64,000 nt of DNA, from assembly GCF_000069945.1 (NCBI RefSeq), contig NC_010545.1:1860001-1924000 (forward strand). Direction: 5' to 3'. A program made the translations under genes and the position numbers. The notes beneath the pieces are model-generated. The model did no database searches. It had not been told where the DNA came from and was given only the letters and a program-made list of their open reading frames with translations. Each line of letters begins with the position of its first letter. The first letter of the stretch is position 1. This DNA is from Corynebacterium urealyticum DSM 7109 (GTDB lineage: Bacteria; Actinomycetota; Actinomycetes; Mycobacteriales; Mycobacteriaceae). Below, piece by piece: positions 34,082-44,188 of the stretch.

Positions 34082-36298
34082 CTAGTCCAACAGCTCCGTC
34101 GCACCCATTCGGTCCAGCTCCCAGGCAGTCTCGAACGCGCCCTGTTCCCAGGCCTTATAGCGGCCAGAGACACCACCGTGGCCGGACTCCATGTCGATCT
34201 TCAGCAGGACGTTCGCGCCCGCCACGTCGCGGAGCTTGGCCACCCACTTCGCGGGTTCCACGTAGAGCACGCGGGTGTCGTTGAGGCTGGTGACCGCCAG
34301 GATCGGCGGGTAGGTCTTGTCCGCGGTGATGTTCTCGTAGGGGGCGTATTCCGCCATGTAGTCGTAGACCTGTGGGTCGTGGTAAGGGTCGCCCCATTCA
34401 TCCCACTCGGTCACGGTCAGCGGCAGCTCCGGCATGAGCATGGAGGTCAGCGGGTCGACGAAGGGCACGATCGCCTCGATGCCCGCGAAGCGGTCGCCGG
34501 CCATGTTCGCCACCGCACCCATCAGCATGCCGCCGGCAGAACCGCCCTCGGCGACCATGCGCTGCGGACTGGTCATGCCTCGGGCAATCAGTTCATCGGC
34601 CACGGCGATGAAGTCAGTGAAGGTGTTCTTCTTGGATAGCCCCTTTCCTTTGTCGTACCAGAGGCGGCCCATCTCCCCACCCCCGCGGACGTGCGCGATG
34701 GCGTAGACCACGCCGCGATCCAGCATCGAGAGTCGGAAGATGGAGAAGCCCGGGTCCATGGAGGACTCGTAGCTGCCATAGCCGTAGAGCAGCACCGGGT
34801 TCTCCCGGTCGAGTGGGACGTCCGCGCGGTGGATCAGGCTGACCGGGACCTGCGCTCCGTCCGGTGCGGTGGCCCAGATGCGGGTGGCTTGGTAATCGGC
34901 CGGGTTGAATTCCTTGCCGTCCGGGCCGGGGAGGACCTGCTGTTCCTTGCGCAGGATCTGCTCCCCGGTAACTAGGTCGAGCTCGTAGACCCGGGTGGGC
35001 GTCGTAAAGGAGGAAAAGACGAAACGTAGGACGGGCGGATTCCACTCGCTGTTCCCGGCAGCACCGACGGTCGCGAGCTCCTCGCCGAAGTCGACGGGGC
35101 GGAACTCGGACCAGCCGTCGGAGATGTCCATCAGGTGGCTCTTCGAGACAGCGTTCTCGCGGGCCTCGAGGACGAGGTGGTTCTGGAAGCAGTCCACGCC
35201 CTCGATGCGGGCGTCGTCTCGGTGCGGCACGAGGCTGTGGACGTCGTCCAAGGAAGAGATCTGGCCGACCGGGTGGTACCCCAGCTCGGAGTTCACGCCG
35301 TTCTTGTTGTGAATGACCAGCCAGTGCTCCTCGCCGCCGACGCGGGCGTGGTCGATGCCGTACTCCACGCCCTGCTCGCGTGGCAGGACGCGGGTCAGCT
35401 CCGCGCTTTCGCCCTTCTCCTCGGCCTCTAGATCGAGGTACCAGACCTCGCTGGTGACCTTGGAGGAGGAGGCGATCAGCAGGAAGCGTTTGGAGCGGGT
35501 GGTGCCGACACCGGTCCAGAAGCGCTCGTCTTCCTCGCGGTAGATCAGCTCGTCCTCTTCGACGGAGGTGCCGAGGGTGTGGCGCCAGACCTCGTGCGGA
35601 CGCCAGGCGGCGTCGACCTTCTGGTAGTAGATCGTGTCCCGACCGACCCAGGTCGCGCCGTAGAAGACATCCGGGATGGGCTCCCCGATCTGCTCACCGG
35701 TGGTCAGGTCGCGGAAGTACATGGTGAAGCGCTCGTCACCGGCGGTGTCGACGGAGTAGGCCAGGCGGGTGCCGTCGAGGGTGACGCTTGCCGCGCCGAG
35801 AGAGAAGAAGTTGTGCCCCTCGGCCTCGGCATTGACGTCGAGGAAGACCTCCTCGCGTGGGTGCGGGGTGTCCGGGTCGATTTGCGGTGGGGCCCAATCC
35901 TCCGGGTTGTCGACGGGGACGCGGCACATCGACGCGTAGTTCTTCCCCTCCGTGGAGCGGGAGAAGTACCACCAGTCGCCCGCGCGGACGGGCAGGGACA
36001 TGTCCGTCTCCTGCACGCGGGATTTCACTTCTTGGTAGATGGACTCGCGGAGCGGCTTCAGGTGCGCGGTCTCCTGGACAGTGAAGGCTTCCTCCGCAGC
36101 GAGGTGGTCCAGAACCTCCTGGGACTCCTTGTCCCGAAGCCACTCATAGTCATCGCTGAAGTCGCGGCCATGGAAGCTGCGCTGGGTGGCAAGCTTCTTA
36201 GCAACCGGGGCGGTGAGCCGCGGGGACCGCTGGCCCTGTTGAGCCGGAGTGCTGCCCGGGTGCTGGTTCTGCTGTTCGCCTGGGGTGGACTGAGTCAC
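34082..36298 (-). CDS. S9-family prolyl oligopeptidase / oligopeptidase B
   Basis: This serine peptidase has the N-terminal seven-bladed beta-propeller of the family and a C-terminal alpha/beta-hydrolase domain. The propeller begins with the HGRDFSDDYEWLRDKES start. The nucleophile Ser is in AEGGSAGGMLMGAVAN, the Asp in VTSLNDTRVLYVEP and the His in ESGHGGVSGRYK. Dibasic-specific oligopeptidase B is the closest label because of length (738 residues from the GTG) and the LRDKESQEVLDHL start. The GTG at 36298 is preceded by GAAAGG; a TTG at 36328 is the alternative. It is cytosolic, with no signal peptide. Confidence 0.9.
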   Translation of the reverse strand: MTQSTPGEQQNQHPGSTPAQQGQRSPRLTAPVAKKLATQRSFHGRDFSDDYEWLRDKESQEVLDHLAAEEAFTVQETAHLKPLRESIYQEVKSRVQETDMSLPVRAGDWWYFSRSTEGKNYASMCRVPVDNPEDWAPPQIDPDTPHPREEVFLDVNAEAEGHNFFSLGAASVTLDGTRLAYSVDTAGDERFTMYFRDLTTGEQIGEPIPDVFYGATWVGRDTIYYQKVDAAWRPHEVWRHTLGTSVEEDELIYREEDERFWTGVGTTRSKRFLLIASSSKVTSEVWYLDLEAEEKGESAELTRVLPREQGVEYGIDHARVGGEEHWLVIHNKNGVNSELGYHPVGQISSLDDVHSLVPHRDDARIEGVDCFQNHLVLEARENAVSKSHLMDISDGWSEFRPVDFGEELATVGAAGNSEWNPPVLRFVFSSFTTPTRVYELDLVTGEQILRKEQQVLPGPDGKEFNPADYQATRIWATAPDGAQVPVSLIHRADVPLDRENPVLLYGYGSYESSMDPGFSIFRLSMLDRGVVYAIAHVRGGGEMGRLWYDKGKGLSKKNTFTDFIAVADELIARGMTSPQRMVAEGGSAGGMLMGAVANMAGDRFAGIEAIVPFVDPLTSMLMPELPLTVTEWDEWGDPYHDPQVYDYMAEYAPYENITADKTYPPILAVTSLNDTRVLYVEPAKWVAKLRDVAGANVLLKIDMESGHGGVSGRYKAWEQGAFETAWELDRMGATELLD

Positions 36299-36673
36299 TG
36301 CGAGCCATGACCTTTCTTCTATGGACAAAACACGATAGTGTCATGAATTCGTTACCTGGGAGCCGGCTGTGTCGGCGCTGGGATGGCGGCCAGTTTCGGC
36401 CCCCACCGGCGGGGAGCGCTCCCCGCCACAGAGCCAGTTCGCACACAGCTCCCGGTTTCGCTAAGCCCCTAAGCTAGCACTCACACCGGACATGAAACAC
36501 GGCCCCGGTGAGCTGCGCAGGGGCACGACCCGGAACCGCCGGGACAGTCCGGCAAGTTGCATAACTTCTGTAACTTGCACCCCAATAATGCTCATTTGTT
36601 TCATTTTCTCTGGGAAGCAAATACAATTCGGCTGTAACGAGCATCGAATCTTCTACACCAATCCACAGATAGG
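36299..36673. promoter_or_regulatory. gap with a 20-bp perfect palindrome and a second dyad
   Basis: In this 375-bp divergent gap, GGCGGGGAGCGCTCCCCGCC (36408-36427) is a perfect palindrome. GCAAGTT (36551-36557) pairs with AACTTGC (36571-36577) about 100 bases before the SGNH gene. No ORF or RNA gene was recognised. Both dyads could be operators; no regulator is inferred. Confidence 0.45.
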
Positions 36674-36679
36674 ATGAAT

Positions 36680-37495
36680 ATGCGTCTCAAGGCCCTCGCC
36701 CTCTCCGTGGTTGCTGTTCTCGGCGCCATGCTGGCACCTGCCACAGCTTCCGCGGCGCCTGGCAACACCGTGCTACTCGGCGACTCGATCATGGCCAACC
36801 CGTCCGTCGCTCACTACATGAGCCAGCGCGGCATCCCACTCGACCCGAAGCCGTTGAACGGCGTGGGCTGCGCCTCCGATGACCGCTTCAAGAACGCCTA
36901 CGCGTCCGTTAAGCGCGCCCCAGTGGACAACTACTCCTGCTCCGGCGCATCTTTCCGCACCGGCGGCAAGCACATCACCAGCCTGGCGAATAAGGCCCGC
37001 CAGGACGGCAAGCTCAACGGCGCGACCCGCGAGGTCGTCATCTTCGCCGGCGCGAACGACACCTACCCGTACATCCTGAACGACAAGATGCCGATCCCGC
37101 AGATCGAGAACAACCTGCGCGTATCCATCCGCAACACCGTCAACCACGTCAAGCGCCTGGCCCCGAACGCCCGCGTGAAGGTCATGGGCTACCCACGGAT
37201 CACCAACCCGGCGGGCCAGACCTGCTACCTGAACCTGCTGCCGCAGGGCACCCCGTCCCTGATCGTCAAGGCTCGCCCGGTCGAGGACGCCCTGCAGCGC
37301 GCAGCGGCGAACGCCTCCCGCGACACCCGCTCCACCTTCGTGGACATTAAGCCGATGACCACCGGCCACGACACCTGCGCTCGCGATCGCTGGATCACCG
37401 GCATCATCGACGTCGCCCCGCAGCACCGCAACCTGGCTTTCCACCTGACGCACCACGGCATCACCGAGGTGGCTAAGCACACCGCACGCGTCTAG
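36680..37495 (+). CDS. secreted SGNH/GDSL hydrolase
   Basis: This is a secreted esterase/lipase-type enzyme. The Sec signal peptide ends ASAAPG. The nucleophile is Ser36 in LLGDSIM, block II Gly in SCSGAS, block III in FAGANDTY and the final block H-L-T-H-H-G. Disulfide candidates are present (GVGCASD, NYSCSG, QTCYLNLL, HDTCARD). ATG 36680 has AGGA 5 bases before it; ATG 36674 is also in frame. Such enzymes process host or cell-wall lipids in corynebacteria, which is an inference here. It is a single-gene unit. Confidence 0.87.
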   Translation: MRLKALALSVVAVLGAMLAPATASAAPGNTVLLGDSIMANPSVAHYMSQRGIPLDPKPLNGVGCASDDRFKNAYASVKRAPVDNYSCSGASFRTGGKHITSLANKARQDGKLNGATREVVIFAGANDTYPYILNDKMPIPQIENNLRVSIRNTVNHVKRLAPNARVKVMGYPRITNPAGQTCYLNLLPQGTPSLIVKARPVEDALQRAAANASRDTRSTFVDIKPMTTGHDTCARDRWITGIIDVAPQHRNLAFHLTHHGITEVAKHTARV

Positions 37496-37544
37496 TCGCC
37501 CCGCTGCACCGCCCGCGCAGCGCGGTTCCCCGCTGCGTCACGCC

Positions 37545-37578
37545 AAAACCCCGCCCAACCATTGGTTGGAGCGGGGTT
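37545..37578 (+). terminator. terminator after the SGNH hydrolase gene
   Basis: AACCCCGCCCAACC and GGTTGGAGCGGGGTT pair around ATT with one bulge. The plus side has a weak T-tract. It may also serve the minus strand. Confidence 0.7.
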
Positions 37579-37667
37579 GAGCTTTATCCGGGTTCTTCGC
37601 CGAGGTTGTTCTCAGCCGTCCCGTCCGGTGCGGGGAACGCTACGCCGAGGGCTTAGCACCCCCGGGC

Positions 37668-37712
37668 GTGCAGGCTGTGTTCTAGATCCTGCTGTGCAGG
37701 CTGTGTTCTAGA
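37668..37712. repeat. tandem duplication at the purC 3' end
   Basis: GTGCAGGCTGTGTTCTAGA occurs at 37668-37686 and 37694-37712. The second copy includes the purC stop (CTA on the plus strand), so the repeat copies the gene terminus. The period is 26 bases. Confidence 0.75.
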
Positions 37713-38601
37713 CGCAGCTGCCGATCCAGTCCGCGAAACGCTTACCGGAGATGCGCTCGTAGGCCTCCACATAGCGCGCACGGGTCGCCTCCACCACGGA
37801 GCCCGGAAGCTCCGGCGGCTGGGAGCCATCGTTCTTATCCCAGCCAGACTTCGGGCCGGTCAGCCAATTGCGGACGAACTGCTTATCAAAGCTCGGCTGC
37901 ACCTTGCCCTCCTCGTAGCCCTCAGCCGGCCAGTAGCGAGAGGAGTCCGGGGTGAGCACCTCGTCGGCGAGCACCAGGTTGCCTTCCTTGTCCAGGCCGA
38001 ACTCGAACTTCGTGTCCGCCAGGATCAGGCCCTTTTCCTCGGCCATCTTCGCAGCTTGAGAGTAGATCTCCAGGGTTGCGGTGCGTAGCCTTTCCGCGAG
38101 GTCCTCCCCCAGGTCCTTGACGACGACGTCGAAGCCGACGTTCTCGTCGTGATCTCCGATCTCTGCCTTCGTCGCCGGGGTGAAGATCGGTTCGTCCAGC
38201 TTGGAGGCCTCAACCAAGCCCTCCGGGAGCTTGACGCCGCAGACCGCGCCGGTGGCTTCGTACTCCTTCAGGCCGGAGCCAGTGAGGTAGCCGCGAGCCA
38301 CGCATTCGAAGGGAACCATGTCCAGCTTCCTGCACACCATGGCGCGCCCGAGCACCTCCTCGGGGATGCGCTCGTCATCCAGCGGTCCCGCGAGGTGGTT
38401 CGGGAAGTCGATCTGCTCAAAGAAGTAGGCGCTCATCGCGGTGAGCACCCGCCCCTTGTCTGGAATATCGGTGTCGAGCACGAAATCGTAGGCACTGATC
38501 CGATCCGTGACGACCATCAGCAGGTGCTCTGCGTCGATCTCGTAGATCTCGCGGACTTTACCCGCGGAAATGTGCTCGTAATCAGACAATTCTGGTCGCA
38601 T
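37708..38601 (-). CDS. purC: phosphoribosylaminoimidazole-succinocarboxamide synthase
   Basis: PurC joins CAIR and aspartate to give SAICAR. Signatures include the start [14 protein letters not shown], the nucleotide-binding [40 protein letters not shown] and [15 protein letters not shown] 38601 gives [10 protein letters not shown], 297 residues, normal for the type with the C-terminal extension ([15 protein letters not shown], [12 protein letters not shown]). Its terminus overlaps the 19-bp repeat. Confidence 0.96.
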   Translation of the reverse strand: MRPELSDYEHISAGKVREIYEIDAEHLLMVVTDRISAYDFVLDTDIPDKGRVLTAMSAYFFEQIDFPNHLAGPLDDERIPEEVLGRAMVCRKLDMVPFECVARGYLTGSGLKEYEATGAVCGVKLPEGLVEASKLDEPIFTPATKAEIGDHDENVGFDVVVKDLGEDLAERLRTATLEIYSQAAKMAEEKGLILADTKFEFGLDKEGNLVLADEVLTPDSSRYWPAEGYEEGKVQPSFDKQFVRNWLTGPKSGWDKNDGSQPPELPGSVVEATRARYVEAYERISGKRFADWIGSCV

Positions 38602-38668
38602 GGCTAGACAGTCTAGCACCGCGATTGGGCCCGGCTAGACCCCCGCCGGACCCGCCCCCAGGTGCGCC

Positions 38669-39886
38669 CTAATTCGTGGGGTTCGTCCACATATTCTGCG
38701 GATCCACGCTCTGCGGGGCTGGCTGCTGCACCGGCTCCGCCGGGAGTTCCTTGCGAGCGTGCTGCGGCTTAGGCGTCGGATCCATTGGATCATCTTCCAC
38801 CGGCTTATTGGCCACCGCATTCGCCGCGGCGACGGCCTTAGCGATCTCCGGGTCGGAGGCCGTGGAGAACCACTCCTCCGTGTTATCCGCCTCGGCCTTC
38901 TCACGGGTGTCTTCGTCCACGTGGCCCGGCTCGTAGCGGAACACGCCCTCATCGTCCTTCTTGGCGAAGGCCTTGGCGAACTGCTCGAGGGAATCGCCGA
39001 ACTGAGACGGGATCATCCACATCGTCGATGCCTCGCCCTGGGCCAGCTTCGGCAGCTTATCCAGGTACTGGAAGGCCAGTACCTCCGGCGTGAGCTTGGA
39101 GGCCTTGATGGCGGCGTTGATCTTCTGGACGGCCTTCGCCTCACCCTGTGCTTCCAGGTAGCGGGAGGCGCGCTCACCCTCGGCGCGCAGGATCATCGCC
39201 TGGCGCTCGGCCTCGGCGGCCAGGATGGCGGCGTGCTTCTCACCCTCAGCGGAGAGGATGCGGGCCTGCTTCTCGCCCTCGGCGGTCTTGATGTCCGATT
39301 CCCGGCGACCCTCGGCGGTGAGGATCATCGCGCGCTTCTCGCGATCCGCCTTCATCTGCATCTCCATGGACTGCTGGATGGACGGTGGCGGATCAATCGC
39401 CTTCAGCTCGACTCGGCTGATGCGCAGCCCCCACCGGGCGGTTGCAGCGTCGAGTTCACCGCGCAGCCGGCGGTTGATCGTCTCGCGGGAGGTCAGCGTC
39501 TCTTCCAGCGTCATGCCACCGACCACGTCGCGCAACGTTGCGACAGAAATCTGCTCCACGCCGACGATGTAGTTATCCACCCCGTAGATGGCCTTAGCGG
39601 GGTCGTTGATCTGGAAGGTCACGACGATGTCGATGGCCACCGTCAGGTTGTCCTGGGTGATGACCGCCTGCGGCGGGAAGGAGACCACGCGCTCGCGGGT
39701 GTCCACCCGGGCGCGGACCCGGTCGATGAAGGGAACGAGGATCGTGATCCCGCCCGATACCGAGCGGGTGTAGCTACCAAGCCGCTCGATGACGGCCGCC
39801 TCGCCTTGGGGGATCAGGGCGATGGATTTCACCACGACGAGGGCGATGAAAGCCAACAGAACTAAGAGGAAGATCATGCCGGACAT
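38669..39886 (-). CDS. SPFH/stomatin-like membrane protein
   Basis: This 405-residue stomatin/prohibitin-type (band 7) protein has an N-terminal anchor (MIFLLVLLAFIALVVVKSIALI). The PHB domain follows (GEAAVIERLGSYTRSVSGGITILVPFIDRV, DNLTVAIDIVVTFQINDPAKAIYGV). A long charged coiled coil has repeated AEGE(R/K)QA-type heptads (ILTAEGRRESD, AILAAEAERQAMILRAEG). The C-terminal 100 residues are low-complexity. It forms a pair with the NfeD gene just upstream; such pairs build membrane microdomain complexes. Confidence 0.92.
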   Translation of the reverse strand: MSGMIFLLVLLAFIALVVVKSIALIPQGEAAVIERLGSYTRSVSGGITILVPFIDRVRARVDTRERVVSFPPQAVITQDNLTVAIDIVVTFQINDPAKAIYGVDNYIVGVEQISVATLRDVVGGMTLEETLTSRETINRRLRGELDAATARWGLRISRVELKAIDPPPSIQQSMEMQMKADREKRAMILTAEGRRESDIKTAEGEKQARILSAEGEKHAAILAAEAERQAMILRAEGERASRYLEAQGEAKAVQKINAAIKASKLTPEVLAFQYLDKLPKLAQGEASTMWMIPSQFGDSLEQFAKAFAKKDDEGVFRYEPGHVDEDTREKAEADNTEEWFSTASDPEIAKAVAAANAVANKPVEDDPMDPTPKPQHARKELPAEPVQQPAPQSVDPQNMWTNPTN

Positions 39887-39931
39887 GTGTTTACCGTTTC
39901 CTGGTTGGTTCTTTCACGGACTGATATCCCG

Positions 39932-40351
39932 CTATTCGCGCTTCCACACGACAGCGGTCGGGCCATCGATATCGATGACGTGAACTTCTTCGCCCCTGGT
40001 AAAGGTCTCAGATGGGTCCATCGAGCGCGCGGACCAGATGGAACCGTCCAGGCGGATCTGCCCACTGCGGGCGCCGACGTCCTCCAAAACCTCAGCGGTC
40101 GCGCCGACCAAGGCCTGCTGGGAAGTATCGAGCGCCTTCGGTCCGTGCAGCCTACGGCGAAGAATGGGACGCAGGAACAGGATCAGCCCAGCAGTGGCGA
40201 TGCCGAAAGCGACGATCGCCGCCCAGGTCGGTGCGCCCGCCCACTCCACAAGGCCGCCGACGGTCGCACCGCCGGCCAGCATGAGCAAGGTGAACTCCCC
40301 GGCCGCCAGTTCGAGACCGGCGAGTACCAGGGCTGCGATAAACCAAATCAT
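39932..40351 (-). CDS. NfeD-like membrane protein
   Basis: This roughly 139-residue protein has two or three membrane helices (IWFIAALVLAGLELAAGEFTLLMLAGG; WAAIVAFGIATAGLILFLRP), followed by an OB-fold NfeD domain (LVGATAEVLEDVGARSGQIRLDGSIWSAR...VHVIDIDGPTAVV). It is the usual partner of the SPFH protein encoded 45 bases downstream. ATG 40351 has GGGAG before it; a GTG at 40360 is also possible. Confidence 0.88.
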   Translation of the reverse strand: MIWFIAALVLAGLELAAGEFTLLMLAGGATVGGLVEWAGAPTWAAIVAFGIATAGLILFLRPILRRRLHGPKALDTSQQALVGATAEVLEDVGARSGQIRLDGSIWSARSMDPSETFTRGEEVHVIDIDGPTAVVWKRE

Positions 40352-40399
40352 TGCTCCCACGCCTTCGAATTTACCGAATTACGTGGAAGCGGTGCCGGT

Positions 40400-41842
40400 T
40401 TAAAGAATCTCGCCCGGGGTGTAGGCCGCTGCGTCTGGGTGGGCCTGGACGATGGACTCCACGCGGTCCAGCACGCGGGAGACCTGGGACTCGGCCGCAC
40501 CAATGAAGGCCTTGCGGTCAGCCAGGGCGTCGTGGAGATCCTGCTCATTCATCGGGAGACGCTCATCCTTGGCCAGGCGCTCGATGAGGTTCTGCTCCGC
40601 GCCGCGCTCGCGCATGTCCAGCGCCATCCCCACGGCGTTTTCCTTGATGACCTCGTGAGCGGTCTCGCGGCCCACGCCCGCGCGCACCGCAGCCATGAGG
40701 ATGCGGGTGGTGGCCAGGAACGGCAGGTAGCGCTCCAGCTCGCGCTCGATCATCGCTGGGAAGGCCCCGAACTCGTCGAGCACGGTGAGGAAGGTCTCGC
40801 ACATGCCGTCGAAGGTGAAGAATGCATCCGGCAGGGCGACGCGGCGGACAACGGAGCAGAAGACGTCGCCCTCGTTCCACTGAGCACCCGAAAGGTCGGC
40901 TGCCATCGTCAGGTAACCGCGAAGCAGGACCTGCATGCCACCGACACGCTCGCAGGAGCGGGCGTTCATCTTGTGCGGCATCGCGGACGAGCCGACCTGC
41001 CCCTCCTTGAATCCCTCGGTGACGGTCTCGTTGCCCGCCATGAGGCGGATCGTCATGGACAGCGAGCTCATCGCCGCGCCCAGCTCCACGAGAACGGACA
41101 GTGCGTCGAAGTCGAGGGAGCGCGGGTAGACCTGGCCGACGGAGTTGAAGACCTGGCCAAAGCCCAGGACGTCAGCAATCTGCGTCTCCAGCTGCGCGAG
41201 CTTCGCCTCGTCACCGCCCAGCAGGTCCAGCATGTCCTGCGCGGTGCCCATCGGGCCCTTGATTCCGCGCAGCGGGTAGCGGGCCAGCAGCTCTTCGGCG
41301 CGTGCCAGGCCCAGCAGCAGCTCATCGGCCGCGGAAGCGAAGCGCTTGCCCAGGGTGGTGGCCTGCGCGGCGACGTTGTGGGAACGGCCCGCCATCACGA
41401 GTCCCTGGTACTCGCCAGCCAGGCGGCCGATGCGGTTGAGGACGGCGATGGCCTTGTCACGGGCCAGCACGAGCGAGCGGTAGATCTGCAGCTGCTCCAC
41501 GTTCTCCGTGAGATCGCGGGAGGTCATGCCCTTGTGGATCTCCTCGAAGCCGGCGAGGTCGTTGAACTCCTCGATGCGAGCCTTCACGTCGTGGCGGGTG
41601 ACCTTCTCCCGCTCGGCGATGGAAGCAAGGTCCACCTGGTCGAGAATCTTCTCATAGGCGGCCGGAGCTTCGGCCGGGATCTCGATGCCGAGTTCCTTCT
41701 GAGCCTTCATCACGGAGAGCCAGAGCTGGCGCTCCATCTTGATCTTCTCCTCCGGGGACCACAGGTTGGTCATCTCCGGGGAGGCGTAGCGGGTGGCGAG
41801 GACGTTGGAAATATTCTTCTTTGCAGCAGTCACGCCCCTCAT
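40400..41842 (-). CDS. purB: adenylosuccinate lyase
   Basis: PurB acts twice in purine synthesis, on SAICAR and adenylosuccinate. The fumarase/aspartase-superfamily signature is visible as GSSAMPHKMNARSCER. The catalytic His and Ser regions include KGMTSRDLTEN and AGRSHNVAAQATTLGKRF. The length is about 477-480 residues. An ATG at 41842 and a GTG at 41833 are both plausible, the latter giving MTAAKKNISNVLATRYASPEM. It is minus-strand, next to nei and purD. Confidence 0.95.
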   Translation of the reverse strand: MRGVTAAKKNISNVLATRYASPEMTNLWSPEEKIKMERQLWLSVMKAQKELGIEIPAEAPAAYEKILDQVDLASIAEREKVTRHDVKARIEEFNDLAGFEEIHKGMTSRDLTENVEQLQIYRSLVLARDKAIAVLNRIGRLAGEYQGLVMAGRSHNVAAQATTLGKRFASAADELLLGLARAEELLARYPLRGIKGPMGTAQDMLDLLGGDEAKLAQLETQIADVLGFGQVFNSVGQVYPRSLDFDALSVLVELGAAMSSLSMTIRLMAGNETVTEGFKEGQVGSSAMPHKMNARSCERVGGMQVLLRGYLTMAADLSGAQWNEGDVFCSVVRRVALPDAFFTFDGMCETFLTVLDEFGAFPAMIERELERYLPFLATTRILMAAVRAGVGRETAHEVIKENAVGMALDMRERGAEQNLIERLAKDERLPMNEQDLHDALADRKAFIGAAESQVSRVLDRVESIVQAHPDAAAYTPGEIL

Positions 41843-41897
41843 TATCCCACAGCGGCACCCGGCTGTGCCGCGGGACTGGTGACCAGCGTTTTAACGC

Positions 41898-42800
41898 CTA
41901 TGCCGCGGGCTGGCAGCCGGGGCACCAGAAGAGGTTTCGGCCTTCCACCACGCGGTGCCTAATCTCCTCACCGCAGACGTAGCAGGGCTGCCCGGCGCGA
42001 CGGTAGACGTAGACCTCGCCACCGTGGTCGTCTTTGCGCGGTGCCCGGCCCATCGCCTCCGGGGTGTGCTCGGGGCGCACGGTATCGATCCTTCCGCTGG
42101 CCTCACCCTCGGCCATGAGCTCCACGAGGTCCTGCCAGATGCTCTCGCGTTCCTCCGCCGCCAGGTCGCAGGCTCGGACGTCCGGATGGATGCCCAGCCG
42201 GAAGAGGGTTTCGGCCCGATAGATGTTGCCCACCCCGGCGTAGCGGGCTTGGTCCATGAGGATCGAACCGATGCTTCGGCGGGAGCGGCAGAGGAACTGG
42301 TCGAGCTCCGGGAGTTTCGCAGCGTTTTCCGGGTCGACGACCGGGTCGGTGGAGCGCAACGGGTCGGCACCGAGTTTGGCGACCGCGGCGTCCATCTCCT
42401 CGTCGGTGATGAGGCGGCACCACTGGGGGCCGCGCAAGTTCGCCTCCACCGCATTGCCCCAGGTGCACATGTCCTCCCCACCCTCGGCGTCGATGCGGTG
42501 CAGGTGCAGGCGCACCTGACCGCGGGGTTGGCTACCGGTAAAGGGCTCGATGGCCAGGGTACCGATCAGTCCCAGGTGGATATGGATGATGTGGTCGGCC
42601 CGCCGGTGCGGGTTGCGGGGATTGCCGAAGCTTAAGAACAGGTGCTTGCCCCAGGCCTCTGCCCGGTCCAGCATATCGCCGGTCAGGGCGCCGGCCTCCT
42701 CGGCGAAGCGACCCTGCGGGCTACTCACGCGCAGGGCGTGACCGGCGAACAGCTGGTTGAGCTGGGCCGCCAGCCGATGAATCACGTGTCCTTCGGGCAT
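41898..42800 (-). CDS. nei: Fpg/Nei-family DNA glycosylase
   Basis: This bifunctional DNA glycosylase/AP lyase repairs oxidised bases. The catalytic N-terminus MPEGHVIHRLA has the Pro2-Glu3 pair of the Nei branch. The H2TH region is YAGVGNIYRAETLFRLGIHP, and a C-terminal zinc finger is complete (CYVCGEEI...FWCPGC). At 300 residues it is typical of actinobacterial Nei2. It is separated from purD by 18 bases, so cotranscription is likely. Confidence 0.9.
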   Translation of the reverse strand: MPEGHVIHRLAAQLNQLFAGHALRVSSPQGRFAEEAGALTGDMLDRAEAWGKHLFLSFGNPRNPHRRADHIIHIHLGLIGTLAIEPFTGSQPRGQVRLHLHRIDAEGGEDMCTWGNAVEANLRGPQWCRLITDEEMDAAVAKLGADPLRSTDPVVDPENAAKLPELDQFLCRSRRSIGSILMDQARYAGVGNIYRAETLFRLGIHPDVRACDLAAEERESIWQDLVELMAEGEASGRIDTVRPEHTPEAMGRAPRKDDHGGEVYVYRRAGQPCYVCGEEIRHRVVEGRNLFWCPGCQPAA

Positions 42801-42818
42801 CGGTTTCTCGCCTGCGGC

Positions 42819-44096
42819 TTAGGCCTGCCCCTCGCCCGGGACGGTGATCTTGCCCTCGACGGCGGCCAGGGCGATGTCCTTACGGAAGTGCCCGCCCGGC
42901 AGGTCGATGGTGGCCAGGGTGGCGTAGGCCTTCTCGCGGGCCTCCTCGAGGGTCGCGCCCTCGCCCACCACGTTGAGCACGCGGCCGCCAGCAGCGACGA
43001 GCGCGCCATCCTTCTCTGCCACACCAGCAGCGCGGACACCGCGATCCTCGCTACCAGCCTCAGCGCCCGTGATGACCCCACCCTTTTTTGCGGACTCCGG
43101 GTAGCCCTCCGCCGCGAGCACGACGGTCAGCGCGTAGCCGTCCTTCCACTGAAGCGGCGGCAGCTCCGCGAGCGTGCCATTGGCGACGGCGTTCAGCACG
43201 CCCGCCAGCGGGGTGTCGAGCAGCTGCAGCACCGGCTGGGTCTCCGGATCACCGAAACGGCAGTTGAATTCGATAACCTCCGGGCCATTGGAGGTCCAGG
43301 CCAGACCCGCGTAGAGCAGGCCGGAGTACGGCACCCCATCCTCGGCCATCTGCTTGGCGACGGGGATGCAGACCTCGTCGACGATGCGCTGCACGCCGTC
43401 TTCCGGCAGCCACGGCAGCGGCGTGTAGGCACCCATGCCGCCGGTGTTCGGGCCGGTATCGCCCTCACCGACGCGCTTGAAGTCCTGCGCCGGGATCAAC
43501 GGGACGACCGTCTCGCCGTCCACCAGGCAGAACAGGGAGACCTCCGGGCCATCCAGGAAGCTTTCCAGCAGCACCGGGTTGCCAGCGGCGTGGACGTCGT
43601 CGATGTGGGCGCGCGCGACAGCACGGTCGTCGGTGACGACGACTCCCTTACCGGCGGCCAGGCCGTCGTCCTTCACGACGAAGCGAGGACCGAAACGGTC
43701 CAGGGTGGCCTCGATCTCAGCATCCCACGTACCCGGCTGCAGGGACTCCGCCGAAGCGGTGCGGACCCCGGCGCGCGCCATGACGTCCTTCGCGAAAGCC
43801 TTGGACCCCTCGATCTGGGCCGCAGCCTTGGACGGGCCGAAGACCGCGAAGCCTGCCTCCCGCAGCTCGTCACCCACGCCCGCGACCAGCGGGATCTCCG
43901 GGCCGATCACGACTAGATCCACCCCGAGCTCCTGGGCCAGACCCACCGGATTCGAGTCATCCGGGTGGAGCGTGGCGATGGCCTTCATCCCCGGATTGCC
44001 GGGGCTGACGTGGACCTCAGAGACGGACTCATCGCGGGACAAGGAATAAGCCAATGCGTGCTCGCGGGCACCGCTGCCAAGTACAAGAATGCGCAT
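42819..44096 (-). CDS. purD: phosphoribosylamine-glycine ligase
   Basis: PurD makes GAR from PRA and glycine. The N-terminus [15 protein letters not shown] is diagnostic. The ATP-grasp domain contains [17 protein letters not shown] and [16 protein letters not shown], followed by [12 protein letters not shown] and [14 protein letters not shown] 44096 gives 425 residues. It diverges from the HIT gene, with 92 bases between the starts. Confidence 0.96.
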   Translation of the reverse strand: MRILVLGSGAREHALAYSLSRDESVSEVHVSPGNPGMKAIATLHPDDSNPVGLAQELGVDLVVIGPEIPLVAGVGDELREAGFAVFGPSKAAAQIEGSKAFAKDVMARAGVRTASAESLQPGTWDAEIEATLDRFGPRFVVKDDGLAAGKGVVVTDDRAVARAHIDDVHAAGNPVLLESFLDGPEVSLFCLVDGETVVPLIPAQDFKRVGEGDTGPNTGGMGAYTPLPWLPEDGVQRIVDEVCIPVAKQMAEDGVPYSGLLYAGLAWTSNGPEVIEFNCRFGDPETQPVLQLLDTPLAGVLNAVANGTLAELPPLQWKDGYALTVVLAAEGYPESAKKGGVITGAEAGSEDRGVRAAGVAEKDGALVAAGGRVLNVVGEGATLEEAREKAYATLATIDLPGGHFRKDIALAAVEGKITVPGEGQA

Positions 44097-44188
44097 AGTG
44101 CCCAGTCTAGCGAGCCCGCCGGACGGCCTCACGCGACGCTGCCCCAAAGCCCTGTTCGACGATGGTTTCGCGGGTACGATCGCAAGGT

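Noticed and set aside
39887..41962. 691-codon frame opposite purB and the NfeD gene
   Set aside because: Spans several real genes in antisense and has no recognisable domain.
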